Shown: one piece after another, positions 1 to 8,800 of the stretch | Layout of the letters: each line of letters starts with the position of its first letter | Position numbering within the stretch: the stretch's first letter is position 1 | Origin: Nitrospira sp. | Lineage (GTDB): Bacteria > Nitrospirota > Nitrospiria > Nitrospirales > Nitrospiraceae | Assembly: GCA_005116775.1 (NCBI GenBank) | Contig: SWDN01000020.1 | Coordinates: 623-40,942, forward strand | Length of the DNA: 40,320 bases | Direction of reading: 5' to 3' | Position numbers and translations under genes: made by a program | The notes under the pieces: model-generated | Told to the model about the DNA's origin: nothing | What the model saw: the letters and a program-made list of their open reading frames with translations, nothing else | Database searches by the model: none

Positions 1-2
1 TT

Positions 3-71
3 TTCGAAACAATTCGTGAACTCATGGCGGAACCAGAGCCCAAGATTAAACGAATCGGATTCAAGACCTAA
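3..71 (+). CDS. C-terminal end of a gene entering from the left, possibly ORF6N-type
   Basis: An open frame runs in from the window edge and stops with TAA at 69-71, giving 22 residues that begin FETIRELM and end KRIGFKT. A short tail with IRxLM, a proline/charged stretch and a final IGF resembles the C-terminus of ORF6N-domain proteins (phage-related DNA-binding or KilA-type proteins) as I remember them. Only the tail is visible, so the family call is a guess; that this is a real gene end is itself only moderately supported. Nothing about its function can be read from this fragment. Confidence 0.4.
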   Translation, partial: FETIRELMAEPEPKIKRIGFKT

Positions 72-625
72 CTGCCTGACGCCGTCGACCCCTCCCGAAC
101 CGATCTCACCGCCTGGGCCGACCTCCAAGACCTTGAAGAAGGCCGAATGGTCCCGAGACGAGAGCCCTTGGCTTAACGGCGTTAGCCTCGTAACCCATCT
201 TCTAGAAAACGCCGCAGACACATTCTCCCAGCCAAATGAGCACAAAGTTTGAGGTCGCGATTTATGACCTCAAACTTTGTCTCCAGGTCCTTCAGATTCC
301 CATTTACGACTTGGAGAGCCACGGTGCATGATCAAGCAAGGGATGGGATGGAGCCTGATCATCTTCTGTGCTCGCGCAACGCGCGGCTTAAGAAAGTCCT
401 CGCTTGGGCTACTGGCACGTCTCGGCGTACCAGTGGGTGGGCGGGTGAGAAAGCTGCGCGCAGTAGAAGATCAATCAGCTCCCACCCCTGAAAAGATAAC
501 GAGCGAGGTTGGAGGGAGCATTTAGCCTTCCTGACCCCACTACCCCCTTCCGTACAGTTGATTTATCCACCCTTTGAGCGTAGGAATTGACCCGATAGAT
601 GCACTAGCCTTACCGGGGATTTTCT
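72..625. other. Gene-poor stretch of about 550 bp
   Basis: No open frame here looks like a protein. Short frames exist on both strands but are low in hydrophobic pattern and match no family I know. The stretch holds a perfect inverted repeat (242-280, listed separately), a looser inverted pair ATGATCA/TGATCAT at 328-334 and 356-362, and a GC-rich block (about 370-460) rich in CGCG. It may contain the promoter of the DUF2130 gene at 626, but no convincing -35/-10 pair stands out. Confidence 0.5.
242..280. repeat. Perfect 15-bp inverted repeat
   Basis: ACAAAGTTTGAGGTC at 242-256 is matched exactly by its reverse complement at 266-280, with a 9-bp AT-rich spacer. It could fold into a strong hairpin or be a dimer-binding operator. 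There is no T-tract after the right arm, so a classical intrinsic terminator is not clear. It lies about 170 bp downstream of the partial gene at the left edge and 345 bp upstream of the DUF2130 gene. Confidence 0.8.
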
Positions 626-1726
626 ATGTCAGAGCCCACGATTATCTGCCCGAACTGCAAGACCGAGATCAAGCTGACAGAATCTCTCGCCGCTCCCTTG
701 ATCGAGTCAACCCGTCGCGACTACGAGAAGCGTCTGGCGCAGAAAGATACTGACATTGCCAAGAAAGAAGAGTCTTTGCGTGAGCGAGAAGCCGCTGTCT
801 CACTAGCCACGCAAGCGATTGACGATCAGGTGGCCGAGAAGTTGCTGCTGGAACGCGCAAAGATCGTCTCAGAGGAATCCAAGAAGGCCAAACTCGCCCT
901 GCAAACCGATATTGACCAGAAGGCAAGAGAACTCGCCGAACTCCAGGACGTCCTCACTCAACGCGACGTCAAACTCGCCGAGGCTCAAAAGGCACAGGCT
1001 GATCTCATCAGGCAAAAACGTGAACTGGACGATGCCAAACGGGAGCTAGAACTCACAGTCGAAAAGCGAGTGCAAGATGGGCTCTCTGCCACCCGCGAGC
1101 AGGCCAAGAAAGAAGCCGAGGAGGGCCTGAAGCTCAAAGTGATGGAAAAGGAGCAAACCATCGCCTCCATGCAGACCCAGATCGAAGAACTCAAGCGAAG
1201 GGCCGAACAGGGATCACAGCAGCTCCAAGGCGAAGTCCAGGAACTAGAGTTGGAAGCCTTGCTCAGAGGAAAGTTCCCGAGGGACACCATTGAACCTGTC
1301 CCGAAAGGTGAATTCGGCGGTGATGCCCTACAGCGGGTCATCGGCCCGCTCGGTCAGCCCTGTGGAACGATCTTATGGGAGTCCAAGCGAACCAAGAATT
1401 GGAGCGGCGGCTGGCTCGCCAAGCTTCGCGACGATCAACGGACTGCCAAGGCAGACATCGCTGTGATCGTGACTCAGACCCTCCCGAAGGGCGTCGAGTC
1501 CTTTGACCTGATTGAAGGAGTCTGGGTCACACATTCACGGTCAATGCTTTCCGTCGCGCTTGCATTGCGCCACTCCTTAATCGAGGTTGCCTCAGCCCGG
1601 CAGTCGCTGGAAGGACAGCAGACCAAAACGGAAATGGTCTATCAATACCTCACTGGTCCACGCTTCCGCCATCGAGTCGAAGCCATCGTTGAGGCGTTCT
1701 CTTCCACGAAATCAAAGCGGTCGTGA
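626..1726 (+). CDS. DUF2130 domain protein, C-terminus apparently lost
   Basis: A 366-residue protein. The first 15 residues carry a CPNCKTEI zinc-ribbon-like motif. A long highly charged coiled coil fills about residues 30-210. The DUF2130 core follows (about 215-355), with the family signature LWESKRTKNW and the segment KLRDDQRTAKADIAVIV. Family members are of unknown function; the core has been compared with nuclease-like folds, which I cannot confirm here. Family proteins normally continue beyond the HRVEAIVEAF segment with a further charged helical tail. Here the reading stops ten residues later in a basic, unrelated end. The sequence directly after belongs to another protein family, so the gene looks truncated by a join near 1715. 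The start has only a weak ribosome-binding site (GGGGATTTTCT before ATG). Confidence 0.85.
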   Translation: MSEPTIICPNCKTEIKLTESLAAPLIESTRRDYEKRLAQKDTDIAKKEESLREREAAVSLATQAIDDQVAEKLLLERAKIVSEESKKAKLALQTDIDQKARELAELQDVLTQRDVKLAEAQKAQADLIRQKRELDDAKRELELTVEKRVQDGLSATREQAKKEAEEGLKLKVMEKEQTIASMQTQIEELKRRAEQGSQQLQGEVQELELEALLRGKFPRDTIEPVPKGEFGGDALQRVIGPLGQPCGTILWESKRTKNWSGGWLAKLRDDQRTAKADIAVIVTQTLPKGVESFDLIEGVWVTHSRSMLSVALALRHSLIEVASARQSLEGQQTKTEMVYQYLTGPRFRHRVEAIVEAFSSTKSKRS

Positions 1727-1730
1727 TTAC

Positions 1731-2189
1731 AGAAAGGCGTTTGGTCAATTTTCATCCAATAAGACTCAACGAATTTCGACCTTGAAACCTGTCGAGGTGT
1801 TATTCGACGCGCAATCAGATGCCGGTGGAAACGTCCATACAATAGATTTCAACAAAGGCGATATCATCATTAAACAGTCAGGCATGTACCTGATCATCGC
1901 AGGTCCGCAGGTCGGTAAGGTAAGAGGCGCCACTCCTCGATGGATTGATCTTTGGCTCAGGGTGAACAACATCGACGTGCCGAATTCGAATATACGGGCC
2001 GTATTAATCGACCCCGAGGAAAAGACTGTTGCCATCATGAACTCTGTGTTGCCTCTCAATAGAGGCGATACACTGAATATCGTGATGGCAGCGGAGACAA
2101 TCGAAGAAGGCATGGGGCTAGAGGCGATCGCACCAGATGGTGAACCGACAATCCCGAGTATTATTGTGACGGTAGTGCAGTTGGATTGA
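1731..2189 (+). pseudogene. C1q/TNF-like beta-domain protein, N-terminus missing
   Basis: The frame ending TGA at 2187-2189 encodes about 150 plausible residues. A run such as KGDIIIKQSGMYLIIAGPQV, then WIDLWLRVNN, LPLNRGDTLNIVMAAE and a terminal SIIVTVVQLD, follows the strand pattern of C1q/TNF-like jelly-roll domains. The frame stays open upstream to 1587, but there it overlaps the DUF2130 gene out of phase and gives nonsense, so protein-like sequence starts near 1735. No ATG with a ribosome-binding site exists at that point; only TTG (about 1782) or GTG inside the domain could start it. I read it as the 3' part of a gene whose 5' end was removed by the same join that cut the DUF2130 gene. 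A weakly started small intact protein is the alternative. Confidence 0.55.
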
Positions 2190-2312
2190 AGGTAGGGGCA
2201 GACAAAGGGAATCGTTTCGATTGCTCAGCCGAAAAGTCTGCCCTAATGCCCTCGCTCACTCCGATTTGGTTTGCGCACCATACCCCTACCCCATTACGCG
2301 TGACCCTCCACG

Positions 2313-2729
2313 CTAACGTACCACGCCATTATGGGTTCGCTGCGCGTAGTAGGGTGAGGCAATTCTGTTTCGTATTGTTGCAGAGAGCATCATTAACATC
2401 GCAAGACCGATTCCGATCGCATCTGTCACGAGATCATCGACACTAGGTCCCCTGCCTTGAACCGACCCCTGGAACACTTCGGTCCAGAGGCCAAAGACGA
2501 GAGCCCCAGCGGCTGCGGCTGGGATCGCATAGGCCAGTGGCCAGGCTCGGCGTTGCAGTCCAATTGTGAGCAGCATAGCCAAGACTCCATAGCCGGGGGC
2601 ATGAGCCCATTCTAAAAGACTGCTGGGCACGAGCACCATCACATGTCCGGCAAGACCGACCCCTGGCACGATGACCGCCCCGAAATAGAGCAGCCCTATG
2701 TAACCCAGCACAAGCACTCCTAGCCCCAT
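2313..2729 (-). CDS. VanZ-like small membrane protein
   Basis: A 138-residue protein with about four hydrophobic segments (near residues 1-20, 22-38, 45-62 and 72-115). The pattern GYGVLAMLL, then LWTEVFQG, then GRGPSVDDLVTDAIGIGLA is that of VanZ-family proteins, in which an acidic DxxxNxxG-like segment follows an E-x-x-Q motif. The family is named after a teicoplanin-resistance protein, but most members have no known role. I start it at 2729 because GGAGGTG sits 4 bases upstream of that ATG; an upstream in-frame ATG at 2762 would place the ribosome-binding site inside the gene. It is alone on this strand. Confidence 0.75.
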   Translation of the reverse strand: MGLGVLVLGYIGLLYFGAVIVPGVGLAGHVMVLVPSSLLEWAHAPGYGVLAMLLTIGLQRRAWPLAYAIPAAAAGALVFGLWTEVFQGSVQGRGPSVDDLVTDAIGIGLAMLMMLSATIRNRIASPYYAQRTHNGVVR

Positions 2730-3004
2730 GATCACCTCCCATTGTTGGGAGGGAAGATACAAGAATCCAGGGCGATGAACCTATTGGGCATTCGTAGGGG
2801 GAAAGGTACCTGTGCTGTGACTGCAGATGCAGCAGGAAAGGAAGAGGGAGGATTGACGACACAATTATTACATCTAACCTTTACATGAACTCTTGGAAGA
2901 GCCAATAAATACAGCGCATTATCCGCGTACTACCCTTTTCGGGTAAGCCCTCCCCACCTCTTGAGGAATAGCCACACACCTCGTTCCATACTACTCTGCA
3001 TACC

Positions 3005-3379
3005 ATGATGACTCAAATCGCATGGGCTGCACCAAAGTTTATGATCGACTGCGTGCTCGCAAATGGAAGCAGGCAGCTCGAAGCTGATGGATGCGTGCTT
3101 GAGCGTATCGAGAACGGGCATGAGCTCAGCACCCCGGATCATCTGAGGGTCGGGGATACGGTAAACGTCCAATTGTGGTTAGAAGGCGAGGAGGCCTTTA
3201 TCGACATCCGGCTGGCGTTAGTCACAAAGGTGCATAAACATTGGGAACATTGGGTCACGGTAGAAGTGATCCGAGTAAACCAAAACGACCGGGTGAGGCT
3301 GAAACAATTCATTGATGCCCCCTCAGCTACAACAATCGAAGGTTCCGCGCTCGTTGACCACCTTCTCATTCGCGCGTAA
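3005..3379 (+). CDS. PilZ-like protein of unknown role
   Basis: A 124-residue soluble protein. Residues about 18-100 alternate strands and turns (DGCVLERIEN, LRVGDTVNVQLWL, FIDIRLALVTKVH, HWVTVEVIRVN), a layout typical of PilZ beta-barrels. The arginine-rich RxxxR motif and the D/NxSxxG motif that bind cyclic di-GMP are not visible, so it may be a non-binding PilZ relative. Two adjacent ATGs are possible starts. No neighbour hints at its partner. An unrelated beta-barrel fold is possible. Confidence 0.5.
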   Translation: MMTQIAWAAPKFMIDCVLANGSRQLEADGCVLERIENGHELSTPDHLRVGDTVNVQLWLEGEEAFIDIRLALVTKVHKHWEHWVTVEVIRVNQNDRVRLKQFIDAPSATTIEGSALVDHLLIRA

Positions 3380-3576
3380 CCCCACGTCACGCTCTTCGGG
3401 GAGACTTCATACCGCCGCCATCAATCACGTTCCCTCCATCGCCGGAAACGTCGCTGAAGGCACACAGAATCGCTCTGCATGGAGCGGCCCTGCGGGCACG
3501 GAATATGGATGGAAGGTGTTCGTGAGGGGGCAGTCTTCATCGACACAGGAAGGCGTCAAACTTAGTCGGCAGCTTC

Positions 3577-3663
3577 TGGTGCGGGAGGCGGGGATCGAAC
3601 CCGCACACCCTTGCGGATACAAGATTTTAAGTCTTGTGCGTATGCCTATTTCGCCACTCCCGC
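3577..3663 (-). tRNA. tRNA-Leu, anticodon UAA
   Basis: On the minus strand the molecule begins GCGGGAG and ends CTCCCGC followed by encoded ACCA, giving a full 7-bp acceptor stem. The anticodon arm is CAAGA-CTTAAAA-TCTTG, so the anticodon is TAA (leucine). There is a long variable arm (ATCCGCAAGGGTG region), as expected for a class II tRNA, and a T-arm with GGTTCGATCC. CCA is encoded. The total is 87 nt with CCA. Confidence 0.97.
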
Positions 3664-3712
3664 ACGGTGGCGGAACTCTAGCATCGGGGCTTAGGTCGGT
3701 CAAGGCAGCATC

Positions 3713-3806
3713 TAGGCCGTATGGCTCATGAATGCTTCTCATGCACTCAGAGATTCGCGGAGCGACGCTCTGATTTCACCAGACTCATCATGCGCCATAC
3801 GGCTTA
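3713..3806. repeat. Nested inverted repeat between ytxH-like gene and tRNA-Leu
   Basis: TAGGCCGTATGGC (3713-3725) is complementary, with one mismatch, to GCCATACGGCTTA (3794-3806). Inside lies a second pair, TCAGAG/CTCTGA (about 3748-3774). The structure sits downstream of the minus-strand YtxH-like gene and upstream of tRNA-Leu, so it may end transcription of the former; no T-run follows. Confidence 0.55.
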
Positions 3807-3855
3807 GGAAACAGTCAGTGTGCTCCTGTATCCGATCGTACCCAGTTCGGCACAG

Positions 3856-4116
3856 TTATACCGCTTCAATCCGCGGTCGCTCCTCTTCCTTACCAAGGAG
3901 AGGCTTGTTACGGTCCATCGCTTCCTTCAGGCCAGATTGGACTGTGCGGCTCCATCGAGTCGCGTGCAACTGCGCCTTCTTCGCATAACGGCCGACACCG
4001 CGGCGGGTTTCTGCCCCTGTCTGTGGCGCGAAGAGGAGTCCAAGCCCCGCTCCAATCGCCGCCCCGCCTGCCACCAACGCTGCAACTTTCACGGCCTGAC
4101 GTCCCTGGTCCGACAT
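3856..4116 (-). CDS. YtxH-domain small membrane-anchored protein
   Basis: An 86-residue protein with one glycine/alanine-rich hydrophobic segment (VAALVAGGAAIGAGLGLLFA, residues 10-29). This is followed directly by the APQTGAETRR motif that defines YtxH proteins, then a basic amphipathic tail. Family members are general stress-associated proteins of unclear function, anchored in the membrane by the single segment. The start is supported by AAGGAGG about 6 bases upstream. It is preceded by about 320 bp shared with the divergent lgt gene. Confidence 0.85.
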   Translation of the reverse strand: MSDQGRQAVKVAALVAGGAAIGAGLGLLFAPQTGAETRRGVGRYAKKAQLHATRWSRTVQSGLKEAMDRNKPLLGKEEERPRIEAV

Positions 4117-4438
4117 GGTGAACCTCCTTCAAAACAGTTAAATGAAGAATGTGATTGCCGGCACGTTCATGCTGCTTCTCTCAGCATCAAGCGTGCCAGA
4201 ATAGAAACCGCGAAAATTTCCTGTGATTCGTTTCTATTTTGTTTCCACGATTAAAATCGACCAATGTTCAGTTGCGTTTTCCTCACAGGTCACCACACAG
4301 ACGTGACGAAAAACCAACATACGAAAGAGGTAGGCCCTTCAAGCTGGCTCTGGACAATGGCTGGGCGTGAGCCTTTCATGCGCTTGCAATGGGTGAGACC
4401 CTCACCTATTATCGTGAAATACGCCACATGAGGCATTC

Positions 4439-5251
4439 ATGACTTGGTTGCACGCGATCCCTTACCCGAATATCAATCCGGTCTTCTTGGAGCTGGGGCC
4501 GCTACAGTTCCGTTGGTACGGCCTGATGTATCTGATCGGGCTGACCTGCGCCTATTTCCTGATCATGCGTCTGGTGGCTTCAAAGGGCCTCTCCATGACC
4601 AAAGACCAGGTCTACAACATGGTGGTGTGGGCTGCGTTCGGATTGTTTATCGGGGGACGGCTCGGCTACACGCTCTTCTATAATTTTTCGTACTACGTGC
4701 AGCATCCGGCTAGCATCGTCGCCGTCTGGGAAGGAGGCATGTCTTTCCACGGCGGCCTGATCGGCGCTATCGTCTCCTTAGTGTGGTTCAGCCGGCGCCA
4801 GGGTATTCCCACCTACCAAGTCGCAGACTTAGCCGCCGCCGTCACGCCAATTGGGCTGGGGTTCGGACGAATCGGCAACTTCATCAATGGAGAGTTGTAT
4901 GGCCGAGCGACCGATGTCGACTGGTGTATGGTGTTTCCGACTGGAGGGCCTGCCTGTCGCCATCCCTCACAGCTGTATGAGGCAGGGCTCGAAGGTGTGT
5001 TTTTGTTCACCTTGATATGGATCGTCCAGAAAACGACACCGCCCCCCGGCACCCTCTTCTGGACCTTTATCGCCGGCTATGGAGTCTGTCGGATGATTGT
5101 GGAGTTCGTCCGTGAACCGGATGCCCATCTCGGTTTTATTCTCGGATCTTTTTCCATGGGCCAACTCCTCTCCCTCCCCATGATTGTGGCAGGAGTCATC
5201 ATGCTCGCCATCGGTTATCAACGGCGGACCTTGGTGCAGGCTAAGTCCTGA
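4439..5251 (+). CDS. lgt: Prolipoprotein diacylglyceryl transferase
   Basis: Lgt transfers diacylglycerol from phosphatidylglycerol to the lipobox cysteine of prolipoproteins in the inner membrane, the first step in lipoprotein maturation. The 270-residue protein has about seven hydrophobic segments. Key family motifs are present: GGMSFHGGLIGA near residue 100 (with the essential His) and GRIGNFINGELYGR at about 143-156 (with the invariant Arg and Asn). The HPSQLYEA motif lies near 178 and the C-terminal RMIVEFVREPD near 218. Length is normal. Possible substrates in this window are the lipoprotein at 20608 and the molybdoenzyme at 39379. It stands alone; a GGTGAG/CTCACC palindrome at 4392-4406 lies just upstream. 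Confidence 0.96.
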   Translation: MTWLHAIPYPNINPVFLELGPLQFRWYGLMYLIGLTCAYFLIMRLVASKGLSMTKDQVYNMVVWAAFGLFIGGRLGYTLFYNFSYYVQHPASIVAVWEGGMSFHGGLIGAIVSLVWFSRRQGIPTYQVADLAAAVTPIGLGFGRIGNFINGELYGRATDVDWCMVFPTGGPACRHPSQLYEAGLEGVFLFTLIWIVQKTTPPPGTLFWTFIAGYGVCRMIVEFVREPDAHLGFILGSFSMGQLLSLPMIVAGVIMLAIGYQRRTLVQAKS

Positions 5252-5259
5252 CCCAGGTA

Positions 5260-5350
5260 GTTAGGCCGAAGGCATTTAGGCAAGATTGTAGAAATCGAGA
5301 AGATGTCGGACGGATTGGCTCGTCCCTCCTAAATAACCTTCAGCCTAAAC
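5260..5350. terminator. Imperfect inverted repeat between convergent genes
   Basis: GTTAGGCCGAAGGCATTTAG starting at 5260 pairs imperfectly with its near reverse complement at 5328-5350 (CCTAAATAACCTTCAGCCTA and following bases). The spacer contains a small GGACG/CGTCC stem. It fills the gap between lgt (plus) and the metallopeptidase gene (minus), where a bidirectional terminator is expected. No T-tract is seen, so the function is inferred from place and structure. Confidence 0.45.
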
Positions 5351-5367
5351 GCCTGAACCCCTGCGTT

Positions 5368-5733
5368 TTAATACGGCATCTCCTCATCGCTCAGTCCGAC
5401 ATGGTGCCCGAGTTCGTGGACCACTGTGTCCCGGACCTCATGGATGACTTCGGCCTTTGTTCGGCAGAGACGCAGAATGGGACCTCGATAGATAGAGATA
5501 CGAGCGGGCAACTGACCGGCAGGCTGAAAAAACGACGTCTCATCGATCGAGATACCTTGATAGAGACCCAGCAGATCGTCTTCTGATTCCAACTCAAGAT
5601 CCTTCAGGATTTCAGCCGAAGGTTCCTCTTCGACTACGATAGACACTTCATCCGCCATAGCCGCAAAACGTGGTGGCAGCTCCGCAAGCGCTTCTTGAAT
5701 CCAGGTGTTGAATTCTTCCGACGAGACAATCAT
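5368..5733 (-). CDS. Small zincin-like metallopeptidase family protein
   Basis: A 121-residue protein with a C-terminal zinc-binding motif HELGHHVGLSDEEM (HExxH, then a downstream Asp/Glu). It is preceded by YRGPILRLCR and VIHEVRDTVV, as in the compact possibly zinc-dependent metallopeptidase family (formerly DUF1025). The acidic N-terminal half (residues 20-60) is also typical. The substrate is unknown. The ATG at 5733 has no Shine-Dalgarno sequence: it is directly preceded by a 9-bp-period AT-rich repeat tract that fills the whole gap to the upstream addA-like gene. The gene could be translated by coupling or be leaderless. Confidence 0.85.
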   Translation of the reverse strand: MIVSSEEFNTWIQEALAELPPRFAAMADEVSIVVEEEPSAEILKDLELESEDDLLGLYQGISIDETSFFQPAGQLPARISIYRGPILRLCRTKAEVIHEVRDTVVHELGHHVGLSDEEMPY

Positions 5734-5737
5734 TTTT

Positions 5738-5813
5738 CTGGTTTCTTTGGTTTGTTTTGTTGATTTGGTTCATCTGGTTAGATTCGTTAACCAAACAAAC
5801 CAAATAACAGTCT
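5738..5813. repeat. 9-bp-period degenerate tandem repeat forming a hairpin
   Basis: Read on the minus strand, 5738-5791 is about six units of a 9-bp motif with consensus AACCAAAYN. The left part (plus strand) is T/G rich and the right part (5791-5810) flips to A/C rich, so the arms pair: TTTGGTTTGTTT at 5746-5757 is exactly complementary to AAACAAACCAAA at 5793-5804. An inner GGTTA/TAACC pair lies in the loop. A related tract occurs at 22726-22802. It lies between the addA-like stop codon and the start of the metallopeptidase gene. Confidence 0.75.
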
Positions 5814-8800
5814 TTAACCGTCGATAGCGACACCTGGCCTCAAGAAAATAACTTGTAATGAGGCCGACGATAACCCTAAAGAACTCATGACTGCTCGTGA
5901 ATACATCTCCATTTGAGATCGGTAGCGACCCGCAACGGCCTGTAGGTCCTCAGCCGCCACATCGTCCGTCTTATAGTCGGCAACCCAGGTCTGCCCGTCA
6001 AGACGGTAAATCAGGTCAATCACTCCTTCCATGATCTGCCCCTCACCAGCATGCATGACAAACGGGACTTCTCGCCCCAGCACCGTCGCACGTTGCAACC
6101 TTGCATAGGGCTCAGAAGAAAGGAACTCACGAAAGATCGCCGTGAGATCTTCCATAACGTCGGCTCTCAATTGAGGGTGGTCCTGCGACACACAGCGTCG
6201 ACAGGCCTGTTCGATCACCATACTCATTTCAGCATGAGGCCTGGTGAAATCCCATTGTTCTAGCGCTGCATGGGCGCAGACTCCCACCAATCGGCCCAGA
6301 TCGGCGTGACGCCCTGTGGCAACGTGAACCACCGTCGTCTCTGGCCTGTCTCCCGTGAGTCGCGAAGGGATCAGGTGTCGCGGCGTTGTTCGACGTGCAT
6401 TCCACTCAGCCTGCCTTACCAGACGACGACTCAGGATCGCAGGAAGAGCAGGTTTACCAGTCACAGCGGCGATCGGTTCCTGTCTGCGCTGCCGTACTGC
6501 CACCGTGGCCGGCGTGATCACGCGCGTGAGGTTGCTCGTTCCGATGTGGATCTGGTCAGAGATCAAACGATTTTCCTTCTCTTCAATGGCCTCTCCAAGC
6601 AGAGCGAGGACTGTGTCATGTCCCGGTTTGGTCGTCTGCCCACCGGATAAGACCAGCAGATCGCGCGCTCTCGTCATTCCGACATACAGGAGTCTCCGTT
6701 GTTCTGCCTCCTCCCGTGCCGCCATCTTCATATCGACGAGTACAGCCCCAAGATTCGAGCGGCCTCCCATCCGTACGCTATAACAACGACTCGACCAATC
6801 GTGATGGATGGATGGTCCCTTGCGAGGATTCTTGGCTCCCTGGTGCAGGCCGGGAAGAATGACCACGGGGAACTCCAATCCCTTAGCCTTATGAATGGTC
6901 AACACGCGGATGGCGTCCAGCGACTCTTCCGCCAAGGCGCTTTCCGCCTCATCCGGCTGTTCCGACACCCTCGTCATCATGAGGTCAACGAAGCCGGTAA
7001 AGGTAAGATGGGGGCGATCGGCGAGCGACTCAGCCATCTCTCTGACCTTCCGTAAATTGGCCACCGCTTGCTCGCCATGGAGCGATGCGGCTGCCAACTC
7101 AAGAACAGGCAATCGGTCGAAGATGAGATCGATGGCATCAGGGACGGGCCGCAAGGGAGCGACCTGATGCAGTTCAACCAAACGCTCGTAGAGCCGCCGC
7201 ACTGTTCCTGCTCGCGGATGGCTCCACGCAGATAATCGCTTCCCCTGTTGGTAGTCCAACCCCTCGATCTGTCGGAGGGCCAGCAGATCCCGGTCCGCCA
7301 CGCCGCCGAGCGGTGAGCGCAACACCCCGACCAGCGCAATCGAATCGTGCGGGTTATCGATGACCCGGAGGAGGTTGACCAGATCGATGACTTCCTGTCT
7401 TCGGTAGTAATGCTTTTCTCCATCCGTGATATAGGCAATGTCATAGCGGCGAAGCGCGTCGAGATAGACCTGTGCTTGAGTTAACTTTCTGAAAATCAGA
7501 GCGATATGGCCCGGCTTGAGCGGGCCATGACGTCGATCGCGATCTGTGACCGTCGTCCCTGGAAACAGCTCCTCTTTCAGCCAGCGTGCTAATGCTTCCG
7601 CTTCCGCTCTGGTCGCAGCCTGCACATCGAATTCTTCGTCGCTGTCCTTCGCGGTCACAAGGCGAAGCTGCACACCGGACACCGACACTTCCGGTTTTCG
7701 TTGTGGCTTGGCTGCTAGAGGTTCATTGGCAGGCTGAACGTGTTCTGCCGGTTGAAAGAGCCGATCGAACACATTGTTGACGACGGCGAGCACCGCCTCA
7801 TTGCTGCGAAAATTCGTGACCAGGGAATACACCGTTCCCCCACCGGCTCGTATCTTCTCCACCACCCGCTCGAAGGCTTCGATGTCGGCTCGACGAAAGG
7901 CATAGATCGACTGCTTGGGGTCTCCCACAATAAATAATTTACCCGGCTCCAATTCTATGTCTTGCCACTGAGTCTGATGGCTGCCCGCCCTTTCGCCGAG
8001 ATAGAGGATCATCTCGTACTGCACAGGATCTGTGTCCTGGAACTCATCGACCAAGATCGCTCGATAGGTCTGTTTGATTCGAGCACGGACTGCCGGGTGT
8101 TCGCGCAAAAGAGTTTTGGCTCGCGCCAGCAACCCGTCAAAGGGAATCCACCCGGAAACGAGAAACCTGTGCCGTACCTGATTCAAGAACGGTCGTACGA
8201 GCGTCACCACTTCCTGGAAATAGGCTTGATCGACTGCGAGGAGTCCTTGGGCGATATGTATAATGGAACCTGCCTCTCGGAACGCAGCCGCATCCCATCC
8301 AGCAGGCGCGTTGCCAAGATCCTTCTCCAAGATCGCTTGTTCATCCTGGGGCAGCTGAGCAAGCCAAGCCGGTCCTTCTTGTAACAGAAGTGTCAACGCC
8401 TGCACCGCGGCGGCAAGCATCTGTTCCGCCTTACGCCGTTTCGGTCGATCCTGTATGGCAAGAAGATCGGCGGCACGGCCACGCATCGCCATGACCCAGT
8501 CCCGCAGGCTGCCATCAAGCGGAAGGGATCGGCATTGACGTTCCAGCTCATCCAGGTCCACAAAATCTCCGGCAAGAGCCGTCGTAAACTGCCGGAGATC
8601 GTTGAGCGTCGTTCCAGCGAGGACTCGTCGCCACCGTTGATGCTGCAGCCCTGACAATCCAAGCTCATCGTCTAACCATTGGTCCCAACATGAGTGAAAT
8701 AGTTCCTTGAAGCGTGACCCATCATCTTCTTGAAATAATGGATCAATTTCTGACTCTGCTGGATGAAGCCGCAGGAGATGCGCGGCAAAACTATGCAATG

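Noticed and set aside
249-525. Two overlapping frames in the left gene-poor region
   Set aside because: Neither has a ribosome-binding site or protein-like pattern, and both run through GC-rich repeat-like DNA and the inverted repeat.
3820-4254. Plus-strand frame over the YtxH-like gene
   Set aside because: It is a shadow of the minus-strand gene, which has clear motifs and a strong ribosome-binding site.
4270-4438. Possible riboswitch upstream of lgt
   Set aside because: Only a small palindrome (4392-4406) is visible and no known riboswitch core could be recognised.
5648-5833. Asn/Gln-rich frame within the 9-bp repeat
   Set aside because: The protein-like look comes from translating the repeat; it lies across the metallopeptidase start and has no ribosome-binding site.
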